Shown: piece by piece, positions 13,794 to 23,768 of the stretch | Numbering within the stretch: position 1 is the first letter of the stretch | Layout of the letters: each line of letters opens with the position of its first letter | Assembly: GCA_027604705.1 (NCBI GenBank) | Contig: JADHYV010000070.1 | Coordinates: 33,665-97,664, forward strand | Direction of reading: 5' to 3' | DNA length: 64,000 nucleotides | From: Allomyces arbusculus | Lineage: Eukaryota; Blastocladiomycota; Blastocladiomycetes; Blastocladiales; Blastocladiaceae | Position numbers and translations under genes: made by a program | Notes under the pieces: generated by a model | Databases searched by the model: none | What the model saw: the letters and a program-made list of their open reading frames with translations, nothing else | What the model was told of the DNA's origin: nothing

Positions 13794-16700
13794 TCACGCC
13801 TTGACGAGCCGCACCGTCCACGCCGCGTCCCGTAAACGGAATCCGGGTTCCTTGACCACGAGCATGCGCCCGCCGAGCTGCGTCTCCACGGGCACACGCT
13901 CGACGACCTTACCATCCTTGTCCACCACTTCCGCAACCGTCCCGCGCTCAAACGCCGTCGTCCCCACAAGCACGAGCCGCTCCACGCGCACGTCCCCGAA
14001 CCGCGCCATAAACTTGCCGCGCACCGTCTCGTTCACCGCAATCGCGCGCTTCTGCGAGACCAGGTCGGCCGGCGCGTCCGCGTCGCGCGGGGTCGTCGGC
14101 ATTGCCACGTCGGCGCGGAACACGCCCGCACTCATCTGCATGGATACGTCTACGACAGCGCCGTCAAGGTACGCAAACGACGCGCCGTCCTCGATAACAA
14201 AATGGCCTTCGGCACGTCCCGTGGCATCGAGCGCGACCGTGACTGTAACTGGGTCCGTGAGCATAGGTTCCGCCGCGCGCCGGAGCCGGTCGCGCGTGAC
14301 AAGCACCGACCCACCGCGCACAAAGTGCGGAATCTCGTCGAGCGGGGCCGCGACCGTATGCGTCTTGCCGCCCGCGAGCGGCGTGTACGACAAGTCGCCG
14401 AGTGCGTACCACACATTCGATTTGCCGGGCAGGTAAACGTCACGCGTCGTGGCGCCCGCGGCGGTCACGGGCGCGACGAGCATCCCCGACTTTCCAACGA
14501 GGAACGTATCCTGAACACTCCACGTCATCTTATCTTCGGGGAATGCCCACACGAGCGGCTGCATGACGGGCATACCCTGCGCCCACGCGTCCCAGAACGC
14601 GGTCGCGACGATCGGCAGATACCGGTACCGGCGGCGCACGGCGTCGCGGATCCGACGCGTCGTGATATCGTCAAACAACCAGGGCTCGCGCCGCTTCGTG
14701 TCAATGTGCGCGTGCGCGCGGAAGAACGGCTGGAAGGCCGCGGCCTGGTACCAGCGGACGAGCAGTTCCGAATCGGGGTTCCCAAAGAAGCCGCCCACGT
14801 CGGCGCCGCCAAAGACGATGCCCGACGCCGTCAATGACAAGAGCATCGGCTGCGCAGCCTCGAGGTGCGACCATTCCGCCAGGTTATCACCTGTCCAGAT
14901 CGCGCCGTACCGCTGCGACCCGATAAAGAAGGCCCGCGAGAGAACAAACGGGCGCGCTTGGTCCGAAGACCGGTGCAGGTGGCCCTCGTGCGTCGCGCGG
15001 TGCTGGAGCATCCCGTAGGCGTTGTGCACAATGCGGTGCTCGAGCCCACCGTGGTGCTGCACTGTCTTGGGCATGGTGATTTCCGGGCCGGTAAAGACGG
15101 ACGGCTCGTTCATGTCGTTCCACGTGAAGAGCATCGGCGTCGACCCGACGTACTGGTCAAACGCAAACTGCGCCGCCCACCACGCACGCGCCTTCGGGTC
15201 CGTGAAGTCGATCCAGTTGGACTGGCCCGGCCAGCACCACCCGCCAAAGTCCCCGGAACCCTCGGCATTCTTGACGAGCAGATTCTGCTTGGCCGCCTCG
15301 GCCGAGATGCGGTACTCCGAGTCCTCCTTGATGTGCGGGTCAATGATCGTCACCATCTTGCGGTGCTTGGTCGCGAGATTGCCGAGCATCTTATCGGGCG
15401 TCGGGAACTTGACCTTGTCCCACGTAAAGTAGCGCTTGCCGTCGGTGTGTTCAATGTCGAGCCACAGCACGTCGTACGGGATCTCGTGCTCGTCAAAATT
15501 GGCGTCGACGGCACGCACGTCGGCCTCGTCGTTGTAGTTCCACCGGCACTGGTGATAGGCCATGGCGAACAGGGGTGGGAGCGTCGGGTAGCCGGAGAGG
15601 GCCAGGTACTCGCCGTGCACGGCGGCCGCGTTGGCGCCCGTCATGAAAATCACGTCGAGCGGCGACGACTCGGCCATCCAGTGAGTCGCGAGCTGGTTCT
15701 CGGCGGGACGCGCAACATCGACCCACATTTCCGAGGCCGTCATCACGAGCACACCCGCAGATCCCTTGTCGCCCTGCGTGATGACGAGTGGGACCGACCC
15801 GTAGAGCGCCATGGGCGAGTCGAGATTGTACTCGAAAACGTCCAGGTTGTAGAGCCGGTATGGATCGGCGTACTTGGCGCCGGGCCCGCGCGTCGAGGGC
15901 AGGTTGAAGTCGGTCGCGTGCTCGGCCAGCCCGTACGCGTGCGCCGTCTCGGGAAAGGTCACGTCAAAACCAAACGAGCGCGGACCTGGATTTTTCAGGA
16001 TCAGCCAAGAAAACCACGACCAAGGATGAGATGCACCATAGACAAAGGCGTACCGTTGGGCTTGGTGTCCTTGTGGGTGCGGAACTCTTCCTCGTGCGCT
16101 CCGTCGTGGTCAATCTGGATCCACTTGAGTTCTGGGTCCTCTGCAGCCGCTGCTGTCGATGCGGCCAAGTCTTCTTGCGCGGGCTGGGCCCCGCCCTCCA
16201 CGACTTCGGGTGCCTTGTTCTCCTCTTTCTCTTTCGGCGGCACCGGAATCGTCGCACCCGTCTCGAACCGGAACAGCGCGCGGTCATTCACGACCGCGAG
16301 TACGTCCCCACCGCGCACGACCTCGATCCGCAGTGGCGCATACTGGACGCGCACCTCGACGCCACCTTCCACGATCAGCGTCGCACCCCCATCGCGCGCC
16401 ACGACCCGGTGCGGCACGACGTCCGGCGTCGGTTTCACGAGCGCGACCGCGGGCACATCAAACACCTTGTCGAGCGACGCGTCGCGCACTTGCACGCGCA
16501 CCATCCCGCGCGCCAAGGTCGTGATGGCCAAATCCACATTCCCTGCAGTTTGGCCCGCGTGTGCGGCGACGTGCGTGCGCAGACGCGCGCGAAACTCGCC
16601 CTTCTTGGCGTGGTTCGTGTCGGCAGCGACGATGGTCGCGTGCGTCCACTTGGGCACGTCGATTGCCGTTGCGGAGTTGGGATCGAACGCGTTTCGCAGG

Positions 16701-16894
16701 TCGGCCCACGCGCGGTGGCGCCGGCAAAAGCCCGATTGCGTGCAGGTCTTGAATTCCTCGGCTTTCACGGCGAGAGCGGCATTGTTGTTGGAGGCGGGCA
16801 GGATCACGGCGAGAATTGCGGCGACGATGGCGAGGGTCGCGAGCACGCGGCCGGCGGCGCGGGCGCGGCGGCGCGTGGCGGATCGGCGCGACAT
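13794..16894 (-). CDS. ER glucosidase II alpha subunit (GH31)
   Basis: Exons (minus) 16894-16054 and 15985-13794, separated by a 68-nt intron (GTACGC...CAG), give 1010 residues. Glucosidase II trims the two inner glucoses from N-glycans in the ER and takes part in calnexin-cycle quality control. The GH31 nucleophile motif WNDMNEPS and the acid/base motif GAIWTGDN are intact. Also present are VLWLDIEHTDGKRYFTWD and the C-terminal beta-sandwich. The N-terminus has a basic run (RRSATRRRARAA) followed by one hydrophobic segment of about 18 residues, so it looks like a signal anchor or an uncleaved signal. There is no C-terminal HDEL, which in this enzyme is normally carried by the beta subunit. 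I chose ATG 16894; an upstream in-frame GTG at 16927 is not a credible eukaryotic start. Confidence 0.93.
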
Positions 16895-17321
16895 GGCGGG
16901 GTCCCAGCGGCAACTATTCTTGGTCACTATCGTCGTCGTCGCTGTCGTGGTTGCGTTCGATCGCGAACGGTGTTGCTGGCGTGGATGGAAGCGCGCTGTG
17001 GAAAAGCCACACAGCAGCGGTTCGTGTAGAGCATGTCAGGCCTATCGCAAAACACACGCTCTTGATGGCAGGGATCTTCAAGTCTCGTCTCTTGCTCGCC
17101 CTTGCCAGCAATGCCTCCTCTACCCTCAATTCAAAAAGGAAAAAAAAGCAAACGCCAGACCTGTTACTGGACGCATGGTCAACCTTCTCCACTTTTCCGC
17201 TGCAGCCCACCGTCTCCTTCGACGCGCGCGAGCTCCACAAAGTCATCCTCCTGAACCGCTCCATTGCCCCCTCGTCAACAACCCCAGTCTCCTCAACCTA
17301 CCATCGCACCACGGCCACTAC
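16895..17321. other. Intergenic between glucosidase II and the GPCR gene
   Basis: No gene is supported in this 0.43-kb stretch. It should hold the promoter of the glucosidase gene and the 3' UTR of the GPCR gene, both on the minus strand. An A-rich run lies near 17130-17150. Confidence 0.4.
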
Positions 17322-18800
17322 TCAGCGTATTCCCTTGCGCGTCGTCGCTTGGCCCGCGGCATTCGCCTCGGCGCTCGCCGGCGGCGGCAGCTTCAAGATC
17401 TGGCGCACGAGCGTGCCGTAGCGCTTGTCGAGCATGAAAGTGAAGAGCGGGTTGCACACGCCAATAAACGAGACCATGAACCCGGAAATACAGTCTATCA
17501 GAGGGTCGACCGGGTGCGGCACGACCCATGTCGCGACCCACACGTAGAGGTAGAACACCCACGACAGGAAAAACACGCCCACGACAGCGATAGCGCGCTT
17601 GAGCAACATCTTTTCGTTCTTGCGGGCCACCAACTCGGCGGGTGACACGTGCTGCTTCTCGAGCTTTTGCGACGTTGCACGCACGCGCTTCACGGCCGAA
17701 GCGAGCAATGCCGCACCGGACTGGCCAAACGACGCCGACGGCGACCGCGCACACGACGACGGGACCGCCGTGGAACCCGACTCGTCGAGCTTGCCGCCCG
17801 CACCAGCGTTTGCGCTCGCATTGGGCGAGTCCTTGGCGCCGATCGCCCGGAGCAGCGACCCGCCGGGGACCGCATTGCCCGCCTTGGCGGCACCGGCTTC
17901 GGCCGCCTTGGGAGCCGTGGCCGCAGCCGAGGTCGCCGACGCCGACGCGTTGCCCGAGGACGAGGCGCCGCCGCCCTGGCGCGACGACTTGACCGACCTT
18001 TGCGACTGGCGGAAGACAGAGATGATCTTGTAGTACCCGATGATCATGATGGTCATGGTCACGGAAATCAGCGAGCACATGATCGCCTTGAGAATGCCGT
18101 CGGCGGGCCACGTCGACGACCAGTCGGGCGCGCAGTAGACCGACGACGACTGCAAGATGTAACCCTGGCCACCCGCGAGAATCGGCAGCGCGGCATACCC
18201 GATCCCGCCGATCCAGACACCGCCGAGCAACTGGAGAATGACCTTGCGCTCGAGCCGCTTCTGCATGACAATCGACAGGTACCGCTCGGCGGTTGTGAAG
18301 AAGAGCGTCACGACCGAGTTGTAGACAAAGAACGAGCACGCAAACCCGTTCCACAGACACGCGACCGGCCCAAACGCCCACTTGCCCATGATCGCGTTCG
18401 AGAACCAGATCGGGAAGTTGGTCATGGCGAGCCCGAGATCGGCAATGGCCAGATTGACGATCAGCACGTTGGCCGAGTTCTGGAACATTTTGCCCTTGTG
18501 TGCGGCATAGAGCAAAATCGAGTTGAGGAAGAGGTTCGAGAGCTGCAGGCAGCTAATCAGCCACGTAACGCTGAGACTCAGTGGCGGCAGCGAGTCGGTG
18601 GCAAAGTTGAACGTGCGCGGCGAGACCGACGCGGCGGTGCTGAAACTAGCATTCACCGGTGTCTCGGCCGCGGCCGCGGCGACAACGGCCGAGGCGGGCG
18701 CGGGGACGGCTTGCGTCGCGGCAAACGCGGAGCCGAGCTGCAGGGCCGCCGACAGGGCCACGCACGCGGCGGCCACCGTCAGGGAACCCGGACGAGGCAT
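17322..18800 (-). CDS. Opsin-like class A (7TM) G-protein-coupled receptor
   Basis: A single exon encodes 492 residues. A hydrophobic signal peptide (about 1-28) precedes a short extracellular tail and seven membrane segments. Class A landmarks are present: N93 in TM1, NLAIAD with D121 in TM2, C148 at the top of TM3, ERY at 172-174, C223 in the second extracellular loop, SWVF in TM6 (Pro of CWxP replaced) and NPLFT at 450-454 (NPxxY with Thr). The ERY motif, the CAPDW loop and the TM3 pattern resemble animal opsins. The residue aligned with the retinal-binding lysine (six before Asn450) is Ser444, and the counterion position is Asn151, so covalent retinal binding is not expected. The third intracellular loop is long (about 130 residues, Ala/Ser/Gly-rich). 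The ligand is unknown. Signalling through heterotrimeric G proteins is inferred from the family. Confidence 0.88.
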   Translation of the reverse strand: MPRPGSLTVAAACVALSAALQLGSAFAATQAVPAPASAVVAAAAAETPVNASFSTAASVSPRTFNFATDSLPPLSLSVTWLISCLQLSNLFLNSILLYAAHKGKMFQNSANVLIVNLAIADLGLAMTNFPIWFSNAIMGKWAFGPVACLWNGFACSFFVYNSVVTLFFTTAERYLSIVMQKRLERKVILQLLGGVWIGGIGYAALPILAGGQGYILQSSSVYCAPDWSSTWPADGILKAIMCSLISVTMTIMIIGYYKIISVFRQSQRSVKSSRQGGGASSSGNASASATSAAATAPKAAEAGAAKAGNAVPGGSLLRAIGAKDSPNASANAGAGGKLDESGSTAVPSSCARSPSASFGQSGAALLASAVKRVRATSQKLEKQHVSPAELVARKNEKMLLKRAIAVVGVFFLSWVFYLYVWVATWVVPHPVDPLIDCISGFMVSFIGVCNPLFTFMLDKRYGTLVRQILKLPPPASAEANAAGQATTRKGIR

Positions 18801-19051
18801 GGCGGCTGGAGAAGGCGAGCGCGGGATGGATGGAGCAAATGCGCGCGGCGTCGGTCTTGAGCGAGAGCGAGATTGGGCACGACTTGGCGGCCTGGACGCG
18901 GCAGCAGCGCAAGCTTGAAGGTCGGGGACGCCGTCGAGCCGAGAGCGGTATGCGGGTGGGGTGCGGGATTAGGATCCCGTCTAGCGAAGAGCGGGAGGAG
19001 AGAGAGAAGCGCTGGTGGGACGGGCAAGAAATGGACGAATCGAGGGAGTCC

Positions 19052-19067
19052 GGGGGGGGGGGGGGGG
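19052..19067. repeat. Homopolymer G16 tract
   Basis: Sixteen consecutive G on the plus strand (poly-C in the sense of the GPCR transcript), about 250 bp upstream of the GPCR start codon. Confidence 0.95.
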
Positions 19068-19214
19068 CAGCATACACTGTCGGCAGCGAACTCGCATGGA
19101 GGCCGCGACCCCGGCCCGTGATGCCGTTGCGTGCAGGCATGGCTCGAGTCCTCGTCCTCGGAATCAGATTGCCGTCGTCGCGCATGTCGCTGAGATGCTT
19201 GGGACGGGGTCCGT

Positions 19215-19258
19215 GCGGGGTCGGAGACGGGGCTGCGCGGGGTCGGAGACGGGGCTGC
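19215..19258. repeat. Tandem duplication, 22-bp period
   Basis: Two copies of GCGGGGTCGGAGACGGGGCT separated by two bases, lying between the GPCR and syntaxin genes. Further partial copies flank them. Confidence 0.8.
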
Positions 19259-19752
19259 GTGCGGAGTCGTAACAGGGGCGGCACGTGGAGTCGGGACGGA
19301 GCTGCTGGCCAGACGGTCGGTCGTGATCTGCGCGACGCGGAAGCGGGTGGTGGCATGGATTGACGGCATTTTGCATTCATTGCGGCAGGTCGCGCCCGAC
19401 GTGGGGACGAGATTATAATTGTGGTTACTGTCCAGCGCCAACTGGTTGGCTGGTGCATCCAGCGGCGGCATTATGGTGTCCCTTTGACTGGCGCACGTGG
19501 GTGCGGACGTTCTCCTGTCGCCAAACGGCCGTCAAAACGACAAAGAGCGGTCGACCTCGCCAGTCGCAACACACGGCAAAAAAGAAAATTTTGAAACCAT
19601 TGCCGTCAAATCTCTGAAGTGCGCATCGCGCGCCCGCGCTCGTGTCTGTCTCAGCCTAACGAGCCCGCCCGCGGCCACTTCGCTCCTGAGCCTAATTTTG
19701 GCCCCGCCAATCCGACACCTTCCAAACAAACAGCCGTTGACCGGCTCCGCAA

Positions 19753-21274
19753 TTACCCACCCGGTCTTGGCGCCGGGCCCGCCGGTGGCGCTGGCGGTGC
19801 GGGCGACGGTGCCGGTGCGGGCGACGGTGCTGGTGCGGGCGCCGGCCCAATCGGCGACCGGATGTTTTTACCCGGCAGGGCGACGCCAAGCACGATGGCC
19901 GTGGCCGCGCCAGCAATGATCAGCACCAGAAACAGAATGATCCATTTTTTCTACGCCATTGCGCAGGCCATCCGTGTGAGCCGCATGAACTAACGTTCTC
20001 CACCTATCAAAAACTACGTACCCTGCGCGCCTTGCGCGCATACGTCGCCGCGTCATCCACCTCGAGCTGGCCCGACTCCATGTGGTTCGCCGTGTCGTCG
20101 GCAAACTCGACGACCTGTGCGATGTTGCGGTCCTGCGTGTCGATGAAGTGCGCGAGGTCGACGGCCATGACGTTCAGGTCCTGCACCGATTTTTCGAGCA
20201 GCACGAGTTCGTGGTGCCGCGCGGCCACGGCGTCGCGCTGCGTCGCGGCCTCGTTGACGGCGTCGGTGAAGATGCGGGGCGCCGCGCCCGATTGGTGGAC
20301 CCAGTCGAGTTCGTCGGGCTCGACATTGGTTTTTACTGCAGGTCGGGGACCGGTCAGAAACGAATGACGAGGTTCCGCGGAAAAGAGTGATGGATCGTAC
20401 CGATGCGCAGTTGCCGCTGGAAATGATCGCGCGTGCGGTCGTGGTGCGCCGACTGCAGGTTGCGAAACTGGCGCACGGTCGTGAGCAGCGTCTGCAGCAG
20501 ATGGCGCTCGTGCGTGGCGGCGATGCGGTTGTCGGACGCTGAAAAGTGCGTCTTGAGCGAGTCAAGGTCTAGGGTCACCGCCGAATGTCAGGGTCAGACA
20601 CGGGTCACGACGGAGACCGCATCAGGAAACGTGCGCACTGATGATCTTGCCGTGCAGCTGCAAAATCTTGGCCTGGATCGACTCGGCGAGAGCTGTTGCC
20701 TCGTTCCCTAAATTCCCGCGCGCGTGGTCAGCATCGGCGTGGATCGCAGTCGCGGTCGGAAGCGACGTGAACGTACAAGGATCGGGCGAGGCCGTGGCCG
20801 CGCACTCGCGCTGCAGTTCCTCGAGGTGAGCAAGCTGGATGTTGAGCTGGCGGATCTGCGAGTGCAAGTGGCTCACGTCGCGCTACCACGACCATGTCGG
20901 CGTCAGTGTCGCTCCAAGACTTGGCCGCGCCCGCTCGTCACGTACGACCACATACATACCAACCAGGCACCGAGCGAACCAACGGCGAGCGTGACAAACT
21001 CGTCATTGTCGTAGTCCGGCGGGCGCATCATGGCGGCCGACGGCGGCGGTGGTGGCGGTGCCGGTTGTGCGAGCGCATTCGTGGTCGTCGCCGCTGGAAC
21101 GACGTCGGTGCTCGCCGGGACCAGGGTCACGGGCGCGACGAGCGGCGCCGTGTCGGATGCGTCGGCGGTCGTGTTGGGCACAGCGGCCATGTCGTTGGTG
21201 CGCGCGCGGCGCGCCGGTGGTACGTGCGCGGGCTGCAGCGCGGCGAGCTCCGACATGCGGTCGCGCGCGAGCAT
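19753..21274 (-). CDS. Qa-SNARE syntaxin, plasma-membrane (Sso/STX1) type
   Basis: Five exons (minus) 21274-20960, 20882-20639, 20568-20401, 20335-20022 and 19950-19753 give 412 residues with phases that all close; introns are 65-77 nt. After a Pro/Ala-rich N-terminal region there are Habc-type helices (exons 2-3, e.g. HLHSQIRQLNIQLAHLEELQ). The SNARE motif (~275-345) has zero-layer Gln in HFIDTQDRNI, then KARRKKW, and a membrane anchor (IILFLVLIIAGAATAIVLGV). Qa-SNAREs drive vesicle fusion at the target membrane. Unusually, about 45 residues follow the anchor, made largely of Pro-Ala-Pro-Ser repeats; most syntaxins end just after the anchor. The start at 21274 (MLARDRMSEL) is chosen by family fit; Met at 21256 is an alternative. 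Confidence 0.9.
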
Positions 21275-22580
21275 GGTGTGCGCGGTCGGCCTCGGTGCGG
21301 GTGGTGCGGGTGGTGCCGGTGGTGCAGGTGGCGCAGGCGGTGTGAGTGCGCGCGGCTGGGTGCGATCCGGCAGGGTGGCCTCTGAGACTCGGGAGCAGCT
21401 CGCGGTGGATCGCAGCAGTCGGTTCACGGCGGCAATGACGACGGCAACAGCAGCAGAAGCGATGGTGGCAGCTCGACGGCGGTGCGGCGCGGTGACGCGG
21501 AACGCGAGCGGGCTGCCGAGCGTGATCGGCGCGGTGATGGCCGACGCGCGCAAGCGCGCCGGGTTGGCAGGGATCCTGCGGATCGGTGTGGCAGGCAGGC
21601 CACGTGCGGCTGCTTTGCGGCCGACGCGGCGCCGTCTGCACCACCGCGGCCACGCGCGCCTCTCCGTCGCGGTCGGTCAGCGACCCGGCCGACTCACGCA
21701 AGTCGCATCGTGCGCGCGCCGCCGGGAGACGGCGCGGCCCCCTGCCGTCCCACGCGCGTGTGTGTGCTTCGCACCGACTGCCTTCACGCCCGCCGGCGCG
21801 CGTCAGCCACGTCCCGCCGCCAGCTCAGCAGGCCCGCTGCTGCAACCGATCGCGCCGGCACGCTGCCCGTCTGCCTCGCGCGCGCGACGTCGCACGCACG
21901 CACGCCCCGCTCCGGCCCGCTGGCCCGGCCCCCCTGCCTGAACCAACCGGCCATGCACGCACGCCGCCGCTGCGGTGCCCTTGATCGCTCACTCGGCCGG
22001 GCCGGGCGGGCGGCTGCGCACATCCACCACCCCCACGCGGCCGCCCTGGAGCACGCGCAAATCGACGATGCGCAGGAACGCCTCGCCCCTCTCACAGGGG
22101 TCGCCGCCGCACCACCACCGCCGCGCACGCGCGCGTTGGCCCCCGCCATCTCGCTTTGTGGGCCGTGGGGGCGCGGGCCTCTCACCAGCCAAACGCGCGC
22201 TCGCACCGCTTGCTTTGGGCGTCCCCCGCCTAGCGACTCGGCGCGTGCGCACGACCGCCGGTCGAAACTCACGCAGTCGCACCACCACCTCGCACGCCCG
22301 CGCCCGCGCCCCACTGCCGTGGCCCGGACGGCGCCGGCATGCCTGCGCAAGCGCCCACCGCCCCGCCCCCCGTCGGTCTTGTTGAGCCCCCTCTCCACCG
22401 GCGACGGCGACGACGACGACTCCCTCTCTCCCTCTCGCCCTCCCCGCCCCAGTCCTGTCCCATCGTCCCACTCTCACATCCGCGACAACGGCGTCGACGA
22501 CGATACCGCAGGCTCCCTCCATCCCTCCCCGCCTCTCCACCTTTCCGCATCCCTGAACCCACCCGTCTACCACCACCACG
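21275..22580. other. Divergent intergenic region, 1.3 kb, very GC-rich
   Basis: Lies between the syntaxin gene (minus) and an acidic protein gene (plus), and so probably a shared promoter region. Long open frames on both strands here are byproducts of the extreme GC content: they consist of Arg, Ala and Pro with no recognisable domain. A CT-rich tract precedes the plus-strand start near 22540-22580. Confidence 0.45.
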
Positions 22581-23405
22581 ATGCTCGCCCACTCGCTCCC
22601 GACCCCACCGGCGACCCCGCGCCGTGCTTCCTCGTCATCACGCATTGACGCGCACTGGACCGCCGTCAAGCCTGTCGCCGCGGCGCGCCATGCCACCATC
22701 AAGAAGCGCGCGCCCGTATCGAGCTCTTTGCCGCGCAAGGTCGCAACCCCGCTGCGCCGCCGAGTCCTCGAGGACGCGGCGCGGCAACACCTGCCCCCAC
22801 CCGTCGCTGACCCGGAACCGGAACCGGAGGTCGTGATCCAAATTGCCCCGCCACCCGTCCCCTCGCCATCGTTCCGCATGCCGCGTGTCTGGGTGCAAGT
22901 GCCACTCCCGCCCTCACCGAGTACGACCGCGCCGGCCGGAGTCCCGGCGCCGCCGGCAACGACGACACGCGACCTGCTGCTCGCGGCGCCGACGGCGCGC
23001 GCGGCCGAGCCCGCCATCCAGGTCGATTCGGACGACGACGAGGATGACGACGACGACGACGATGCGCGCGGCCCGCCGCTCGTCGACGACGAGTCGGACG
23101 ACGACTTTTCCGATGCTGACGACGACGACGACGACGGCGGCGATGTCGTCGAAGACGAGGAACCGGCCGAACCGGTTCCCCCGCGGCTGCGCCGCATTTT
23201 CCGCGCGCGCAATGCCCCACAGCGGTACCTCGACCGTGAGCGCGACCGGTTGCGCGACTGGCTGGCCGTGCGCGTCGACGTGCTCGCGCGCACGCAGCGC
23301 AAGTTGGCCGCCAAGAAGGTCGCGCCCAAGGCGAGGGCAAGGGCGCGGTTGGCCAAGTGCCGGCGGCTCTTGGCGGTGCTTGATGACGAGGACGCGTGGT
23401 GCTAG
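22581..23405 (+). CDS. Hypothetical acidic protein with basic C-terminal helix
   Basis: A single-exon frame of 274 residues whose ATG sits in a good context (CACCACGATG). The N-terminal half is Pro/Ala-rich with basic patches. Residues ~150-195 are a strongly acidic stretch of Asp runs. The last ~70 residues are a charged helix (RYLDRERDRLRDWL and then a Lys/Arg-rich segment). I do not recognise the family. Acidic-run plus basic-helix layouts occur in nucleolar and chromatin proteins, but that is only an analogy. The opposite strand also has a long frame; I prefer this one because it has an ATG in good context, a balanced N-terminus and a coherent charged C-terminal helix. Confidence 0.55.
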   Translation: MLAHSLPTPPATPRRASSSSRIDAHWTAVKPVAAARHATIKKRAPVSSSLPRKVATPLRRRVLEDAARQHLPPPVADPEPEPEVVIQIAPPPVPSPSFRMPRVWVQVPLPPSPSTTAPAGVPAPPATTTRDLLLAAPTARAAEPAIQVDSDDDEDDDDDDDARGPPLVDDESDDDFSDADDDDDDGGDVVEDEEPAEPVPPRLRRIFRARNAPQRYLDRERDRLRDWLAVRVDVLARTQRKLAAKKVAPKARARARLAKCRRLLAVLDDEDAWC

Positions 23406-23768
23406 CTGGCTCATTTGATGAGCTGGCAGGCAGAGAGCGAGGCGGTTTGTGAGGAATTAATGAAAGATTCGAAGCCCGTTTGATCCCATGTTTTTGGCGT
23501 TGTTTCTTTCTCCAGGAGCTCAAAGACGACGGACGACGCTGGGTGACAGGGGTCGCGCTCTTTGTCGGTCCTTTCGGGACCGTCTTTCATCGAGCACGTC
23601 GGTTACGTGTCCGGAGGACACGGAGGGTCGCTTGCTGACGAACGGGGCAGCGTCGCTCGCTCGCTGACGAGACCCGCCCGGTCCAGTCGCCAGCATCGTC
23701 CAACATGATCCAAAGCAATACGCACAAACCCAAACGCGTCCATCTTCATTCGGTACCACTCTCATCCG
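23406..23768. other. Intergenic between convergent genes
   Basis: No gene is supported in these 363 bases. Both neighbours end here, so it should contain both 3' UTRs. Confidence 0.4.

Larger units (their letters stand above)
18801..19752. other. Intergenic, 0.95 kb, upstream of the GPCR gene
   Basis: Promoter side of the GPCR gene and 3' side of the syntaxin gene. It contains a run of 16 G (19052-19067) and a 22-bp tandem duplication at 19215-19258. No gene is supported. A long minus-strand frame here is low complexity and has no start context. Confidence 0.45.

Noticed and set aside
14865-17645. A 926-codon open frame on the plus strand across the glucosidase II gene
   Set aside because: It is antisense to a clear GH31 gene with intact catalytic motifs. 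High GC suppresses stop codons on the other strand, and the predicted peptide is Arg/His-rich without domains.
17322-18800. Calling the GPCR a true light-sensing opsin
   Set aside because: The retinal-attachment lysine and the counterion are absent, so only opsin-like is justified.
17649-18860. A 403-codon plus-strand frame across the GPCR gene
   Set aside because: It is the antisense shadow of the seven-helix receptor; composition is almost entirely Arg, Gly and Asp.
21482-22648. A 388-codon plus-strand frame between the syntaxin and acidic-protein genes
   Set aside because: Low-complexity Arg/Ala/Pro sequence in a very GC-rich intergenic region. It overlaps the better supported start at 22581 and has no recognisable domain.
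21989-23356. A 455-codon minus-strand frame opposite the acidic protein
   Set aside because: Ser/Arg/Gly-only composition, no domain, and it runs far into the intergenic region. The plus-strand frame is more protein-like.
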